DNA of 35,211 bases from Streptomyces misionensis (lineage in GTDB: Bacteria > Actinomycetota > Actinomycetes > Streptomycetales > Streptomycetaceae): contig NZ_VOGW01000081.1 of the NCBI RefSeq assembly GCF_007896895.1, positions 1-35,211 on the forward strand, in the 5' to 3' direction. The stretch's first letter is position 1, and each line of letters starts with the position of its first letter. Below are positions 16,129 to 26,720 of the stretch, piece by piece. The notes beneath the pieces are model-generated. The model saw nothing but the letters and a program-made list of their open reading frames with translations. It was not told where the DNA came from and made no database searches. The translations under genes were made by a program, and so were the position numbers.

Positions 16129-16818
16129 TCATGAGGACACATGCGCGGGCGTGCGGTCCCAGTCCTCGGGGAGTGACGGTACCGCCCAGGAGGCGTCGGG
16201 TCGCCACCCCGGCCAGCCGTCCGAGAACGGCGGCCCCCATTCCTCGATCGCCGCGACCGCCGCGCGCCCGGCCGCCCGGACCCGCTCGGCGGTCCGCGCG
16301 GGCATCAGGCCGTCCCGCTGGGCCTGCGCGAACTCGTCCTCGTCCCGCCACCGCCAACTGCGGTCCGGGCGTACGTCGATGTCCAGGAAGTGATCCTCGG
16401 AGTCCACCCCGCCCGCCCAGCGGACCAGCGGTTCCTCCAGATTGACGTACCAGTTCTTGAACCGCCAGCCCGGCTCCCAGAACAGCCACACCGACCAGGG
16501 CACACCGGGCTGGGCCAGCTTCAGCACCCCGGTGCCCAGCCAGCGGCCGCGGCGCACCGTGCGCGGCTTGGTGTAGCGGGACTCCAGCGGCTCGCGGTGC
16601 ACCGGGGTGCCGTCGGCCAGGGCAGGCTTCACGCACTCGGTGCCGGGGGCCAGCCAGACCGCGAGCAGTTCGGCGTCGTCGCGTACGACGGTGACGGGCC
16701 GGGCGATGTGGAACCGCTCGCCGCCGTTCTCCCGGTAACGCCACAGGATCGGGGTCCCCGGCGCCCAGTACGCCGCGGGACCCGCCGCCGCTTGTCGCAT
16801 CGTCGCGTCGTCCGTCAT
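16129..16818 (-). CDS. DUF402 domain protein
   Basis: A 229-residue protein of the DUF402 family, whose characterised members (FomD of fosfomycin synthesis, staphylococcal Ntdp) hydrolyse nucleotide di- or triphosphate substrates with metal help. The core is visible as LFWEPGWRFKNWYVNLEEPLVR followed by the acidic DSEDHFLDIDVRPDRSWRWRDEDEF, whose aspartates would bind metal. The C-terminal stretch is rich in Trp. The ATG lies six bases after TAATAT, so the mRNA probably begins at the start codon. It precedes the phosphatase gene in the same direction with a 278-base gap. Substrate unknown. Confidence 0.8.
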   Translation of the reverse strand: MTDDATMRQAAAGPAAYWAPGTPILWRYRENGGERFHIARPVTVVRDDAELLAVWLAPGTECVKPALADGTPVHREPLESRYTKPRTVRRGRWLGTGVLKLAQPGVPWSVWLFWEPGWRFKNWYVNLEEPLVRWAGGVDSEDHFLDIDVRPDRSWRWRDEDEFAQAQRDGLMPARTAERVRAAGRAAVAAIEEWGPPFSDGWPGWRPDASWAVPSLPEDWDRTPAHVSS

Positions 16819-16824
16819 GGGCAG

Positions 16825-16830
16825 ATATTA
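16825..16830 (-). promoter_or_regulatory. -10 element for a leaderless DUF402 transcript
   Basis: TAATAT on the minus strand lies exactly six bases before the ATG with no ribosome site between, the expected spacing for transcription starting at the start codon. Confidence 0.5.
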
Positions 16831-16902
16831 GGTGCCGCGCGGATGCGGCGCTGCGGCGCGGGTCACGGTCGCCGCGGGTGGCCGGAAAGCTTCGCCCCGC
16901 GG

Positions 16903-18288
16903 TTACGGACGCGTCATCCGCAGCACGTCCAGCGCCTCGTCCAGCTGCGCCTCGGTCAGCTCGCCGCGCTCCACGTACCCGTTCTCCAGGACGACCTGAC
17001 GGATCGTCTTGCGTTCCGCGAGGGCCTTCTTGGCCACCTTGGCGGCCTCCTCGTACCCGATGTACCGGTTCAGCGGGGTCACCACGGACGGCGACGACTC
17101 GGCGTACTCGCGGGCGCGTTCGCGGTCGGCGGTGATGCCGTCGACGGTGCGGTCCGCCAGCAGCCGCGTGACGTTGGCGAGCAGCCGGATCGATTCCAGG
17201 ACGTTCTTGGCGATGACCGGGAGCATCACGTTCAGCTCGAAGTTCCCGGCGGCACCGGCGGTGGTGATGGTGGCGTCGTTCCCGACGACCTGGGCGGCGA
17301 CCATCAGCACGGCCTCGGGGACCACCGGGTTGACCTTCCCCGGCATGATCGAGGAGCCCGGCTGGAGGTCGGGGAGCCGGATCTCGGCGAGCCCGGTGCG
17401 CGGCCCGGACGCCATCCAGCGCAGATCATTGGCGATCTTCGTCAGCCCGACCGCGATGGTCCGCAGCTGCCCGCTGGTCTCCACGATGCCGTCCCGTGCG
17501 CCCTGCGCCTCGAAGTGGTCGCGGGCCTCGGTCAGCGGCAGCCCGGTGACGCGGGCGACCTCCTCGATGACGGCCGCGGAGAAGCCGGGCGGGGTGTTGA
17601 TGCCGGTGCCCACCGCGGTGCCGCCCAGCGGCAGTTCGGCCAGCCGGGGCAGCGAGGCGCGCAGCCGCTCCACGCCGTACCGCACCTGGGCCGCGTACCC
17701 GCCGAACTCCTGGCCCAGCGTCACGGGCGTGGCGTCCATCAGGTGCGTGCGCCCCGACTTCACCACGTCGGCGAACTCGGCGCTCTTGCGTTCGAGGGCG
17801 GCGGCGAGATGCTCCAGCGCCGGGACCAGGTCGTGGGTGACGGCGGCGGTGGCCGCGATGTGCAGGGAGGAGGGGAAGACGTCGTTGGACGACTGCGAGG
17901 CGTTGACGTGGTCGTTCGGGTGCACGTCCCGGCCGAGCCGCTCGCCGGCGAGGGTGGCGATCACCTCGTTGGTGTTCATGTTGGACGAGGTGCCCGAACC
18001 GGTCTGGAAGACGTCGACGGGGAAGTGCTCGTCCCAGTCGCCCCGGGCGACCTCCTCGGCCGCCTCCTGGATCGCCCGGGCCACGTCCTTGTCCAGCACG
18101 CCGAGTTCGGCGTTCACCTTCGCCGCGGCGCCCTTGATCCGCGCCAGCGCCTCGATGTGCGCCCGCTCGATGTGCTGCCCGGACACCGGGAAGTTCTCGA
18201 CGGCGCGCTGCGTCTGCGCCCGCCACTTGGCGTGCGCCGGAACCCGGACCTCGCCCATGGAGTCGTGCTCGATGCGGTATTCGCTCAT
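16903..18288 (-). CDS. fumC: Class II fumarate hydratase FumC
   Basis: An iron-independent, oxygen-stable fumarase that hydrates fumarate to malate in the TCA cycle, active as a tetramer. The 461-residue protein has the superfamily signature [11 protein letters not shown] at 311-321, carrying the catalytic serine, with SGRTHLMDA around His182, the [16 protein letters not shown] block at 96-111 and [20 protein letters not shown] chose ATG 18288 because homologous sequence starts there ([14 protein letters not shown]). The open frame to 18360 is encoded by the terminator hairpin. Only 35 bases separate this start from that hairpin, leaving little room for its own promoter. The upstream gene is an unrelated class I fumarase. 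Confidence 0.96.
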   Translation of the reverse strand: MSEYRIEHDSMGEVRVPAHAKWRAQTQRAVENFPVSGQHIERAHIEALARIKGAAAKVNAELGVLDKDVARAIQEAAEEVARGDWDEHFPVDVFQTGSGTSSNMNTNEVIATLAGERLGRDVHPNDHVNASQSSNDVFPSSLHIAATAAVTHDLVPALEHLAAALERKSAEFADVVKSGRTHLMDATPVTLGQEFGGYAAQVRYGVERLRASLPRLAELPLGGTAVGTGINTPPGFSAAVIEEVARVTGLPLTEARDHFEAQGARDGIVETSGQLRTIAVGLTKIANDLRWMASGPRTGLAEIRLPDLQPGSSIMPGKVNPVVPEAVLMVAAQVVGNDATITTAGAAGNFELNVMLPVIAKNVLESIRLLANVTRLLADRTVDGITADRERAREYAESSPSVVTPLNRYIGYEEAAKVAKKALAERKTIRQVVLENGYVERGELTEAQLDEALDVLRMTRP

Positions 18289-18323
18289 ACCGGGTACAGC
18301 GGTCCGGGACCCGCCGTTGTTCC

Positions 18324-18365
18324 GCGGGTTGGGCCGTCCGGAGCAGCCCGGACGGCCCAACCCGC
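18324..18365 (-). terminator. Strong hairpin between the two fumarase genes
   Basis: An 18-bp perfect stem (18324-18341 with 18348-18365, 6-base loop) sits 8 bases after the class I fumarase stop and 35 bases before fumC, on the same leftward transcript. It could end the upstream transcript or attenuate read-through. Confidence 0.8.
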
Positions 18366-18373
18366 CGCGTGGG

Positions 18374-20044
<1,671 letters not shown>

Positions 20045-20132
20045 CTCAGCCCATTCCTCACTCTGACGGACGGCTGCCCGCCGACGCCGGCGAGCCTCCC
20101 CAGCCTAGAACCTGCCGCCGAGCGCGAGCCTG

Positions 20133-20151
20133 TGAGGTAAGGCTCAGTCCG
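20133..20151. promoter_or_regulatory. Weak iron-box-like sequence
   Basis: The 19 bases match the remembered IdeR/DmdR1 iron box TTAGGTTAGGCTCACCTAA at 12 positions. The left part (AGGTAAGGCTCA) is close but the right half-site is poor. It lies between the class I fumarase and the DUF1707 gene. Confidence 0.2.
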
Positions 20152-20189
20152 GGTCGTCCCACCCCTGGTCGCGATCTATCGCGTTTCGG

Positions 20190-20195
20190 TACGCT
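20190..20195 (+). promoter_or_regulatory. -10 element for a leaderless DUF1707 transcript
   Basis: TACGCT lies six bases before GTG 20202, with no ribosome site in between. Confidence 0.45.
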
Positions 20196-20201
20196 GCTGC
20201 C

Positions 20202-20894
20202 GTGGACCTTCAGAAGCCCGCCCGAATCAAGGACGCCGCACCGGGCGTCTCCGCCCTGCGTGCCTCGGACGCCGACCGCGACCGGGTCGCCGACATCCTC
20301 CGCGAGGCCCTCGCCGAGGGCCGGCTCACCGCCGACGAGCACGCCGAGCGCGTGGACGGCGTGCTGAACGCCAAGACGGTCGGCGAGCTGGAGGTCTTCA
20401 TCCAGGACCTGCCCGCCGCCCACCAGCGCGCCTCCGGGCCCGCCCCGGTGCCGCCCCGGCCCACCGGCGAGATACCCGCGGAGTCCGACGCCAACGTGGT
20501 GGCCGTGCTCAGCAACGCGGTCCGCCGGGGCCGCTGGCGCCCGGGCCGCCGGCTGCACGCGTACGCGGTGTTCGGCAGCGTGGAGATCGACCTCAGCGAG
20601 GCGATCTTCGAGTACCAGCAGGTCGTGATCAAGGCCGTCTCCGTCTTCGGCGACGTCCAGATCCGCGTCCCGGAGAACGTGACGCTGCGCGGCAACGGCG
20701 GCGGTGTCCTCGGCAACTTCGAGGTGAGCACGCTGGATTCCGCGGAGACGGACGCGCCGGTCGTCTACGTCGACGGCTGGGCCGTGCTCGGCAACGTGGA
20801 GGCCCGCCCCAGGCGCGGCAAGCTCGTCGAGGACATCATGGAGCGGGTTCACGACAAGATCGACCGCAAGTTGCGCAAACACCTGGACCGTTGA
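20202..20894 (+). CDS. DUF1707 / LiaF-like C-terminal domain protein
   Basis: A 230-residue protein. Residues about 18-72 are a DUF1707 (SHOCT-like) domain, seen as LRASDADRDRVADILREALAEGRLTADEHAERV. Residues about 110-205 form a beta-rich repeat region (FGSVEIDLSEAIF, VFGDVQIRVPENV, VLGNVEA) like the cell-wall-active antibiotic response domain of LiaF. No membrane segment is evident, so it is probably a soluble member. The GTG start has no ribosome site but is six bases after a TACGCT -10, suggesting a leaderless mRNA. Related domains act in envelope-stress signalling; the role here is unknown. Confidence 0.85.
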   Translation: MDLQKPARIKDAAPGVSALRASDADRDRVADILREALAEGRLTADEHAERVDGVLNAKTVGELEVFIQDLPAAHQRASGPAPVPPRPTGEIPAESDANVVAVLSNAVRRGRWRPGRRLHAYAVFGSVEIDLSEAIFEYQQVVIKAVSVFGDVQIRVPENVTLRGNGGGVLGNFEVSTLDSAETDAPVVYVDGWAVLGNVEARPRRGKLVEDIMERVHDKIDRKLRKHLDR

Positions 20895-20932
20895 CGGTCG
20901 CGAATCCGCCGGTGACCGGAAGGCTCCGCGCC

Positions 20933-20957
20933 CGCCCCCGGCGCGGGGCCGGGGGCG
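20933..20957 (+). terminator. Terminator after the DUF1707 gene
   Basis: CGCCCCCGGC (20933-20942) pairs perfectly with 20948-20957 over 10 bp around a 5-base loop, 38 bases after the stop. Confidence 0.65.
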
Positions 20958-21069
20958 TGAACGAGCCGCCGCGCACCGGCGGTTGGGGACGCAGTGCATA
21001 GGCCCGCGTACAGCGGGTAGGCCTTGCTGCATCGTCTCTCGCTCGCGAAGCCGTCGTCAGGAGCAGACC

Positions 21070-21447
21070 GTGCTGCAACCGCCGCATTCGTCCGTGCAGG
21101 TAGCTGCCGTACCGGCCCAGCGGGCGCCGGTCCGGGAGCGGGACCAGGACGCACCCTGGCACACCGAGGCGGTGTGCCGACGCGACGAGGCGGGCCTGTT
21201 CTTCGCCCCGTCGAAGGAACCGACCGCCGCGCGGCTGTCCCGCGAGGAGGCGGCCAAGCGGGTCTGCGCCCGCTGTCCGGTCATGGTCGAGTGCCGCGAA
21301 CACGCCCTCCTCCAGCCCGAGCCCTACGGCGTCTGGGGCGGTCTGACGGCCGCGGAGCGCCGGGTGGTCCTGGCGCGGCGCCGCCGCCGCGAGATGGACC
21401 TGAAGAAGGCGGCGCGGGTGACGGCGCGGGACCGCATAGCCGGCTGA
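21070..21447 (+). CDS. wblI: WhiB-like [4Fe-4S] regulator, probably WblI
   Basis: A 125-residue WhiB-like protein, a class of actinobacterial iron-sulphur regulators that bind the housekeeping sigma factor. The four cluster cysteines are Cys36, Cys66, Cys69 and Cys75 (C-X29-C-X2-C-X5-C), followed by the GVWGG turn at 87-91 and a basic C-terminal tail (LARRRRREMDLKKAAR) for DNA contact. GTG 21070 follows AGGAG at 21059-21063. The symbol rests on position next to glpX, the place of wblI in S. coelicolor as I recall it. A small CCCGC/GCGGG dyad at 21003-21017 lies in the likely promoter region. It converges on glpX. Confidence 0.88.
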   Translation: MLQPPHSSVQVAAVPAQRAPVRERDQDAPWHTEAVCRRDEAGLFFAPSKEPTAARLSREEAAKRVCARCPVMVECREHALLQPEPYGVWGGLTAAERRVVLARRRRREMDLKKAARVTARDRIAG

Positions 21448-21507
21448 GCCCGTGCCGGGCCGTTCCCTCGGGCGCAGGGGGCGCCCCAGGGGCGCGGGGC
21501 ACCGCGC

Positions 21508-21529
21508 GGCGGGCCGTACCGGGCCCGCC
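21508..21529. terminator. Bidirectional terminator between wblI and glpX
   Basis: GGCGGGCC (21508-21515) pairs with GGCCCGCC (21522-21529) around a 6-base loop. Another short dyad, GCGCCCC-A-GGGGCGC, lies at 21481-21495. The 130-base gap holds nothing else that I can see. Confidence 0.6.
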
Positions 21530-21577
21530 CTCGCGCGAGGTCCGCACCCCCTCGGGCGCTGCCCGGCCGGGGCCGGT

Positions 21578-22612
21578 CTACTTCGCGCGGTCGAAATCGA
21601 TCGCGCTGTACGCGCGCAGCTTGCTGAGCCGGTGCTCGGAGTCGATCCTGCGCACCGTCCCCGACTTCGACCGCATCACGATCGACTCGGTCAGCGCGGT
21701 CTCCGAGCGGTACCGCACGCCCCGCAGCAGCTCGCCGTCGGTGATGCCGGTCGCGACGAAGAAGACGTTCTCCCCGGATACCAGGTCGTCCGTGGTGAGC
21801 ACCCGGTCCAGATCGTGGCCCGCGTCGATCGCCCGCTGCCGCTCCGCGTCGTCCTTGGGCCACAGCTTGCCCTGGATCGTGCCGCCCAGGCACTTCACGG
21901 CGCAGGCCGAGATGATGCCCTCCGGTGTGCCGCCGATGCCGAGCAGCAGGTCGACGCCCGTGCCCTCGCGCAGCGCGTAGACGGAGCCGGCGACATCGCC
22001 GTCGGAGATCAGCTTGATGCGCGCGCCGGCCTCCCGGACCTCCTTGATCAGGCCCTCGTGCCGGGGCCGGTCCAGGATGACGACGGTGACGTCCTCCGGC
22101 GTGGCCTTCTTCGCCTTGGCGATCCGCCGGATGTTCACGGCCACCGGCGCGTCGATGTCCACGAAGTCCGCGGCGTCGGGGCCGGTGACCAGCTTGTCCA
22201 TGTAGAACACGGCGGACGGGTCGAACATGGCGCCGCGCTCGGCGGCGGCCAGCACGGCGATCGCGTTCGGCATGCCCTTGGCGGTCAGCGTGGTGCCGTC
22301 GATCGGGTCGACGGCGATGTCCACCTCCGGGCCGGTGCCGTCACCGACGTGCTCCCCGTTGAAGAGCATCGGGGCCTCGTCCTTCTCGCCCTCGCCGATG
22401 ACGACGACGCCGTTCATCGAGACGGTGGAGACGAGGGACCGCATGGCACGCACCGCGGCGCCGTCGGCGCCGTTCTTGTCGCCGCGCCCCACCCAGCGGC
22501 CGGCGGCCATCGCCGCGGCTTCGGTCACCCGGACGAGTTCCAGGGCGAGGTTGCGGTCGGGAGCCTCGGCAGGAACATCGAGTTCGGAGGGCAGGTGATG
22601 ATTTTCGGTCAT
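21578..22612 (-). CDS. glpX: Class II fructose-1,6-bisphosphatase (GlpX)
   Basis: The 344-residue enzyme removes the 1-phosphate from fructose 1,6-bisphosphate in gluconeogenesis. It belongs to the lithium-sensitive phosphatase superfamily. Metal and substrate motifs are clear: [11 protein letters not shown] at 73-83 and [10 protein letters not shown] at 101-110, with [21 protein letters not shown] downstream. In most actinobacteria this is the only essential FBPase. ATG 22612 follows GAAAGGTG. It is divergent from a DUF4245 gene, an arrangement that I recall as conserved in Streptomyces. Confidence 0.96.
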   Translation of the reverse strand: MTENHHLPSELDVPAEAPDRNLALELVRVTEAAAMAAGRWVGRGDKNGADGAAVRAMRSLVSTVSMNGVVVIGEGEKDEAPMLFNGEHVGDGTGPEVDIAVDPIDGTTLTAKGMPNAIAVLAAAERGAMFDPSAVFYMDKLVTGPDAADFVDIDAPVAVNIRRIAKAKKATPEDVTVVILDRPRHEGLIKEVREAGARIKLISDGDVAGSVYALREGTGVDLLLGIGGTPEGIISACAVKCLGGTIQGKLWPKDDAERQRAIDAGHDLDRVLTTDDLVSGENVFFVATGITDGELLRGVRYRSETALTESIVMRSKSGTVRRIDSEHRLSKLRAYSAIDFDRAK

Positions 22613-22705
22613 CGGGGCGCACCTTTCTGATACGGCGACGGCCGGATGAGGGTCTTGGCCATGACTCTATCGTTAGGCAGACAAAATGAGCAGGGGACCC
22701 CACGT

Positions 22706-22734
22706 TTGAGCGCTTGAGGCACCTGCGACGATAG
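22706..22734 (+). promoter_or_regulatory. Promoter for a leaderless DUF4245 transcript
   Basis: TTGAGC (22706-22711), a 17-base spacer and CGATAG (22729-22734) lie five bases before GTG 22740, with no ribosome site. Confidence 0.5.
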
Positions 22735-22739
22735 GGGGC

Positions 22740-23297
22740 GTGGCAGGTTCGAAAGGCAAGCAGAAGACGGCCCGGGACATGATCCTCTCCCTGGCCCTGA
22801 TCGGCATCGCGGCGGCGGTCGTCTACTTCCTCGCCATCCCGCACGACAATCACGCTCCCGACCTCAAGCGGGTCGACTACCGGGTCGAGCTGCTCACGGC
22901 CCGCAGGGCGGCGAGCTACCCGGTGGCGGCGCCCGAGGGCCTGTCCGACGCCTGGAAGGCCACCTCCGTCAGCTACGACGGCGCGAACGGCGACTACTGG
23001 CACCTGGGCTTCCAGACCCCTGACGCCCAGTATGTCCAGATCGAGCAGTCCACGCAGAAGCGGAACGCCTTCATCGACCAGGCCAGCCAGGGCGCGAAGG
23101 CCACCAAGCGGGCCGAGCGCATCGACGGCCGCACCTGGACCCACTACTCCGGCGGCCGCTACGACGCCCTCGTGCTGGAGGACACGCCCGGCTCCACCAC
23201 GGTGGTCGCGGGCACCGGGTCCTTCGAGGACCTCACGAAGATGGTGTCGGCGCTGAAGCTGGCGAAGACCCCGGTGCCGGCGCCGTCCGCGTCGTAG
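22740..23297 (+). CDS. DUF4245 domain protein, membrane-anchored
   Basis: A 185-residue protein with a short basic N-terminus, one hydrophobic segment at residues about 14-33 ([20 protein letters not shown]), and an extracytoplasmic DUF4245 domain for the rest, with [20 protein letters not shown] and a WTHYSGG stretch typical of the family. The GTG start is five bases from a likely -10, so its mRNA is probably leaderless. Function is unknown. The conserved divergent pairing with glpX does not by itself imply a shared role. Confidence 0.85.
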   Translation: MAGSKGKQKTARDMILSLALIGIAAAVVYFLAIPHDNHAPDLKRVDYRVELLTARRAASYPVAAPEGLSDAWKATSVSYDGANGDYWHLGFQTPDAQYVQIEQSTQKRNAFIDQASQGAKATKRAERIDGRTWTHYSGGRYDALVLEDTPGSTTVVAGTGSFEDLTKMVSALKLAKTPVPAPSAS

Positions 23298-23358
23298 CGG
23301 CCCGCGCCGGAGAGTCCCGGACCCCGGCGTCCCGGACCCGGAGCCGCCGCGCCGCACT

Positions 23359-23401
23359 GACGAGAAGAGGCCCCCGGCATCGCCGGGGGCCTCTTCTCGT
23401 C
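23359..23401. terminator. Bidirectional terminator, 20-bp perfect stem
   Basis: Arms 23359-23378 and 23382-23401 pair perfectly over 20 bp around a 3-base loop, between the convergent DUF4245 and nitroreductase genes. Confidence 0.9.
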
Positions 23402-23413
23402 GCCGGGGTCGGC

Positions 23414-24004
23414 TCAGACGGTCGTGACGACGTCCTCGTAGGCCAGGCGCGGGGAGCGCGGGTAGGAGGCGTCCGGGCCCGGCTTGCCGATGTTGACGAT
23501 CATCAGCGGGGTGTGGTCGTCGTCCAGGAACTCCTTGCGCACGCCCTCGAAGTCGAACCCGGTCATCGGGCCGGCCGCGAGGCCGGCGGCGCGCACGCCC
23601 ACGATGAAGTAGGCGGCCTGGAGCGCGGAGTTGATCGCGGCGGAGCGCTCACGGACCGGGCGCTCGGCGAAGAAGGCGTCCTTGGCCGCGGGGAAGGCCG
23701 GGAACAGGCCCGGCAGCTCCTCGTGGAACTCGTTGTCCGCGGCGAGGATCGCGACCAGCGGGGCGGTCGCGGTCTTGGGCCGGTTGCCCTCGGCCATGTG
23801 CGGCAGCAGGCGCTCGCGGGCCTCGGGGGAGCGGACCAGGGTGATGCGCAGCGGGCTCTGGTTGAAGGCGGTGGGGCCGTACTTGACCAGGTCGTAGATC
23901 GCCTGGACCTGCTCCTCGCTCACCGGCTCGTCGGTGAAGGTGTTCGCGGTGCGGGCCTCGCGGAACAGCAGGTCCTGGGCGGAGGGGTCAAGGACGAGAG
24001 ACAT
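23414..24004 (-). CDS. Nitroreductase family protein (RutE/malonic semialdehyde reductase-like)
   Basis: A 196-residue FMN-dependent oxidoreductase. The FMN-binding N-terminal part shows [19 protein letters not shown] and the family core [20 protein letters not shown]-terminal [19 protein letters not shown] segment matches the RutE subgroup. Members reduce malonic semialdehyde to 3-hydroxypropionate in pyrimidine breakdown, but no other rut gene is nearby, so the substrate is uncertain. ATG 24004. Upstream is an AT-rich near-palindrome (24076-24089) that looks like an operator. Confidence 0.88.
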   Translation of the reverse strand: MSLVLDPSAQDLLFREARTANTFTDEPVSEEQVQAIYDLVKYGPTAFNQSPLRITLVRSPEARERLLPHMAEGNRPKTATAPLVAILAADNEFHEELPGLFPAFPAAKDAFFAERPVRERSAAINSALQAAYFIVGVRAAGLAAGPMTGFDFEGVRKEFLDDDHTPLMIVNIGKPGPDASYPRSPRLAYEDVVTTV

Positions 24005-24075
24005 GCGTGCCTTCCTCGGGGGTGCGTACGGTCCGCTCCCGGACCGGCTGACGGCACGACCCTACGCCACGCGAG

Positions 24076-24089
24076 GTTTAATATTCAAC
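24076..24089. promoter_or_regulatory. AT-rich near-palindrome upstream of the nitroreductase gene
   Basis: GTTTAATATTCAAC is symmetric except for one pair and is conspicuously AT-rich for this genome. It sits about 70 bases before the nitroreductase start, so it is a plausible MarR- or HxlR-type operator or promoter core. Confidence 0.4.
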
Positions 24090-24134
24090 AAACGTGGGGG
24101 CGGGGTGATCGTCCTCACACCCCCCCACGCGCCG

Positions 24135-24359
24135 CTACTCGCCCTCCTCCTCGGCCTCCTCCTCCGCGAGCGCCGCGTCCAGGCGGGCCCGGGCCCCCTC
24201 CAGCCAGCGCCGGCACACCTTGGCCAGCTCCTCCCCGCGCTCCCACAGCGCCAGGGACTCCTCCAGCGAGCTGCCGCCCGCCTCCAGCCGCCGTACGACC
24301 TCGATCAGCTCGTCCCGCGCCTGCTCGTACGAGAGCGCTTCTTCGGTCCTGTCCGTCAT
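24135..24359 (-). CDS. xseB: Exodeoxyribonuclease VII small subunit
   Basis: The 74-residue small subunit wraps around XseA to form exonuclease VII, which degrades single-stranded DNA. The helical pattern [20 protein letters not shown] then [20 protein letters not shown] is characteristic. The ATG overlaps the xseA stop by four bases, so the two are translationally coupled. The tail is very acidic (EEEAEEEGE). Confidence 0.93.
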   Translation of the reverse strand: MTDRTEEALSYEQARDELIEVVRRLEAGGSSLEESLALWERGEELAKVCRRWLEGARARLDAALAEEEAEEEGE

Positions 24360-25564
24360 TCGCCCACCTTCACCGTGAATTCACCGTCGGCGACACGCGC
24401 GCGCAGCGTCTCGCCCCCCGTCACCTCGTGCGGATCGCGCACCACGTGGCCGTCGGCCCGCTGGAGCACCGCGTAGCCGCGTTTCAGCGTGGCCGCCGGG
24501 GAGAGGGCCACCACGCGCGCGTGCGTGTGCGACAGCTCCGAGTCCGCGCGGTCCAGCAGGTGGCCGAGGGTGCGCCGGCCGCGCTCGGCCAGCGCGGCCA
24601 CGTGATCGGCGCGCTCGTCGATCATCCGGTGCGGGTCCTCCATCGCGGGCCGGGCCAGCGCGTGCGCCAGGCCGCGCTCCTCGCGGTCCAGCAGCGCGTG
24701 CGCGCAGCGCCGGGCGCGGTCCCGCAGCATCCGCACCCGCGCCAGCTCCTCGCCCACGTCCGGTACGACCTTCTTGGCCGCGTCGGTCGGGGTGGAGGCG
24801 CGCAGATCGGCGACCAGGTCGAGAAGCGGGGTGTCCGGTTCGTGCCCGATCGCGGAGACCACGGGCGTACGGCACCCCGCCACCGCCCGCACCAGCTGCT
24901 CGTCGGAGAACGGCAGCAGGTCCTCCACGCTGCCGCCGCCGCGGGCGACGATGATCACGTCCACGTCCTCGATCGCGTCCAGCTCCCGCACCGCCTGCAC
25001 CACCTGCGGCACGGCGTGCACCCCCTGGACGGGGACGTTGCGCACCTCGAAGCGGACGGCGGGCCAGCGGTGCCGGGCGTTCTCCAGCACGTCCCGCTCC
25101 GCGGCGGAGGCCCGGCCGCAGACCAGGCCGATCAGCTGCGGCAGGAACGGCAGCCGCTTCTTGCGCTCCGGCGCGAACAGCCCCTCGGCCGCGAGCGCCT
25201 TCTTCAGCTGCTCCAGCCGGGCGAGCAGCTCACCGACGCCCACGGGCCGTATCTCCGCGGCGCGCAGCGAGAGCTGGCCCCGCGGCGCGTACCACTCCGG
25301 CTTGGCGAGCACGAGGACCCGGGCGCCCTCGCCGACCACGTCGGCCACCGCGTCGAAGACCTGCCGGTAGCAGGTCACGCTGACCGAGATGTCGTACGAC
25401 GGGTCGCGCAGCGTCAGGAACACGACACCGGCGCCGGGCCGCCGCGACAACTGCGTGATCTGCCCCTCGACCCACACCGCGCCCAGCCGGTCGATCCATC
25501 CCCCGATCAACCGGGAGACCTCGCCGACCGGCAACGGCGCCTCGGGGGTCGTCTTCAAAGCCAT
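24356..25564 (-). CDS. xseA: Exodeoxyribonuclease VII large subunit
   Basis: The 402-residue catalytic subunit of exonuclease VII. An N-terminal OB-fold (about 10-110) includes [21 protein letters not shown]. The catalytic domain has [19 protein letters not shown], the [15 protein letters not shown] motif and [13 protein letters not shown]. The following helices form the coiled-coil arm for XseB, which is somewhat shorter than in E. coli XseA (456 residues). ATG 25564 marks the beginning of homologous sequence. The open frame to 27172 overlaps ispH antisense. It is divergent from ispH. Confidence 0.95.
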   Translation of the reverse strand: MALKTTPEAPLPVGEVSRLIGGWIDRLGAVWVEGQITQLSRRPGAGVVFLTLRDPSYDISVSVTCYRQVFDAVADVVGEGARVLVLAKPEWYAPRGQLSLRAAEIRPVGVGELLARLEQLKKALAAEGLFAPERKKRLPFLPQLIGLVCGRASAAERDVLENARHRWPAVRFEVRNVPVQGVHAVPQVVQAVRELDAIEDVDVIIVARGGGSVEDLLPFSDEQLVRAVAGCRTPVVSAIGHEPDTPLLDLVADLRASTPTDAAKKVVPDVGEELARVRMLRDRARRCAHALLDREERGLAHALARPAMEDPHRMIDERADHVAALAERGRRTLGHLLDRADSELSHTHARVVALSPAATLKRGYAVLQRADGHVVRDPHEVTGGETLRARVADGEFTVKVGE

Positions 25565-25651
25565 GCGCCCGAGAGTAACGGCCGGCACCGACAGGGCCGC
25601 CCGGCCGCAGCCGTGCGGGGCCGTGGAGACCCAGGCGCCGCCGTGGACCCC

Positions 25652-25657
25652 TACGAT
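25652..25657 (+). promoter_or_regulatory. -10 element for a leaderless ispH transcript
   Basis: TACGAT lies six bases before ATG 25664, with no ribosome site in between. No clear -35 is visible. Confidence 0.5.
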
Positions 25658-25663
25658 GGGACC

Positions 25664-26671
25664 ATGACCGCTTCGCCTGGCCGCCGTGTCCTGCTCGCCG
25701 CCCCCCGGGGCTACTGCGCCGGCGTGGACCGCGCCGTGATCGCCGTCGAGAAGGCCCTGGAACAGTACGGTGCCCCGATCTACGTGCGACACGAGATCGT
25801 CCACAACAAGTACGTCGTACAGACCCTGGAGAAGAAGGGTGCCGTCTTCGTCGAGCGGACGGAGGAGGTGCCCCCCGGCAACATCGTCATGTTCTCCGCC
25901 CACGGCGTCGCCCCCGTCGTGCACGAGGAGGCCGAGCGGGGCCGCCTCGCCACCATCGACGCCACCTGCCCCCTGGTCACCAAGGTCCACAAGGAAGCCG
26001 TCCGGTACGCCAAGGAGGACTACGACATCCTCCTGATCGGGCACGAGGGCCACGAGGAGGTCATCGGCACCTCCGGCGAGGCCCCCGACCACATCCAGCT
26101 GGTCGACGGCCCCGAGGACGTCGCCAAGGTGGAGGTCCGCGACCCCGAGCGGGTCGTCTGGCTGTCCCAGACCACCCTCTCCGTGGACGAGACCATGGAG
26201 ACCGTCGACGCCCTGAAGACCAAGTTCCCCGGCCTCGTCTCCCCGCCCAGCGACGACATCTGCTACGCCACGCAGAACCGCCAGCTGGCCGTGAAGCAGA
26301 TGGGCGCCGAGGCCGAACTGGTCATCGTCGTCGGCTCGCGCAACTCCTCCAACTCCAAGCGGCTGGTCGAGGTCGCCAAGCTCGCCGGCGCCCGCGACGC
26401 CCACCTGGTGGACTTCGCCGACGAGATCGACGAGGTCTGGCTGGACGGCGTGAGCACGGTCGGCGTCACCTCCGGCGCCTCCGTCCCGGACGTGCTGGTC
26501 GAGCAGGTCCTGGAATGGCTCGCCGAGCGCGGCTACGCGGACGTGGAGATCGTCAAGGCCGCCGAGGAGTCCATCACCTTCTCGCTGCCCAAGGAGCTCC
26601 GCCGCGACCTGCGCGACGAGGCGGCCGCCCTGGTCGCCGAGCGCGGTGGTTCGGGCGCTTCCGAGGAGTGA
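25664..26671 (+). CDS. ispH: 4-hydroxy-3-methylbut-2-enyl diphosphate reductase IspH
   Basis: The last enzyme of the MEP pathway, producing isopentenyl and dimethylallyl diphosphate with a [4Fe-4S] cluster. Cysteines 18 ([10 protein letters not shown]), 102 ([10 protein letters not shown]) and 200 ([11 protein letters not shown]) match the cluster ligands of E. coli IspH, and His47, His80, His130 and Glu132 are at the expected substrate positions. The 335-residue length is normal. ATG 25664 is preceded by a -10-like TACGAT, not a ribosome site, implying a leaderless mRNA. Its product feeds polyprenyl synthesis such as by the cis-prenyltransferase at the left end of the window. Confidence 0.96.
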   Translation: MTASPGRRVLLAAPRGYCAGVDRAVIAVEKALEQYGAPIYVRHEIVHNKYVVQTLEKKGAVFVERTEEVPPGNIVMFSAHGVAPVVHEEAERGRLATIDATCPLVTKVHKEAVRYAKEDYDILLIGHEGHEEVIGTSGEAPDHIQLVDGPEDVAKVEVRDPERVVWLSQTTLSVDETMETVDALKTKFPGLVSPPSDDICYATQNRQLAVKQMGAEAELVIVVGSRNSSNSKRLVEVAKLAGARDAHLVDFADEIDEVWLDGVSTVGVTSGASVPDVLVEQVLEWLAERGYADVEIVKAAEESITFSLPKELRRDLRDEAAALVAERGGSGASEE

Positions 26672-26708
26672 TCGGAGCCTCGCGGACGTGACCGTCCGTG
26701 GCCCGACG

Positions 26709-26714
26709 TAACGT
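26709..26714 (+). promoter_or_regulatory. -10 element for a leaderless ppgK transcript
   Basis: TAACGT lies six bases before ATG 26721, with no ribosome site between. Confidence 0.45.
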
Positions 26715-26720
26715 GGTGCC

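Noticed and set aside
18289..18360. N-terminal extension of FumC
   Set aside because: It is encoded by the terminator hairpin; family proteins start at MSEYRIEHD.
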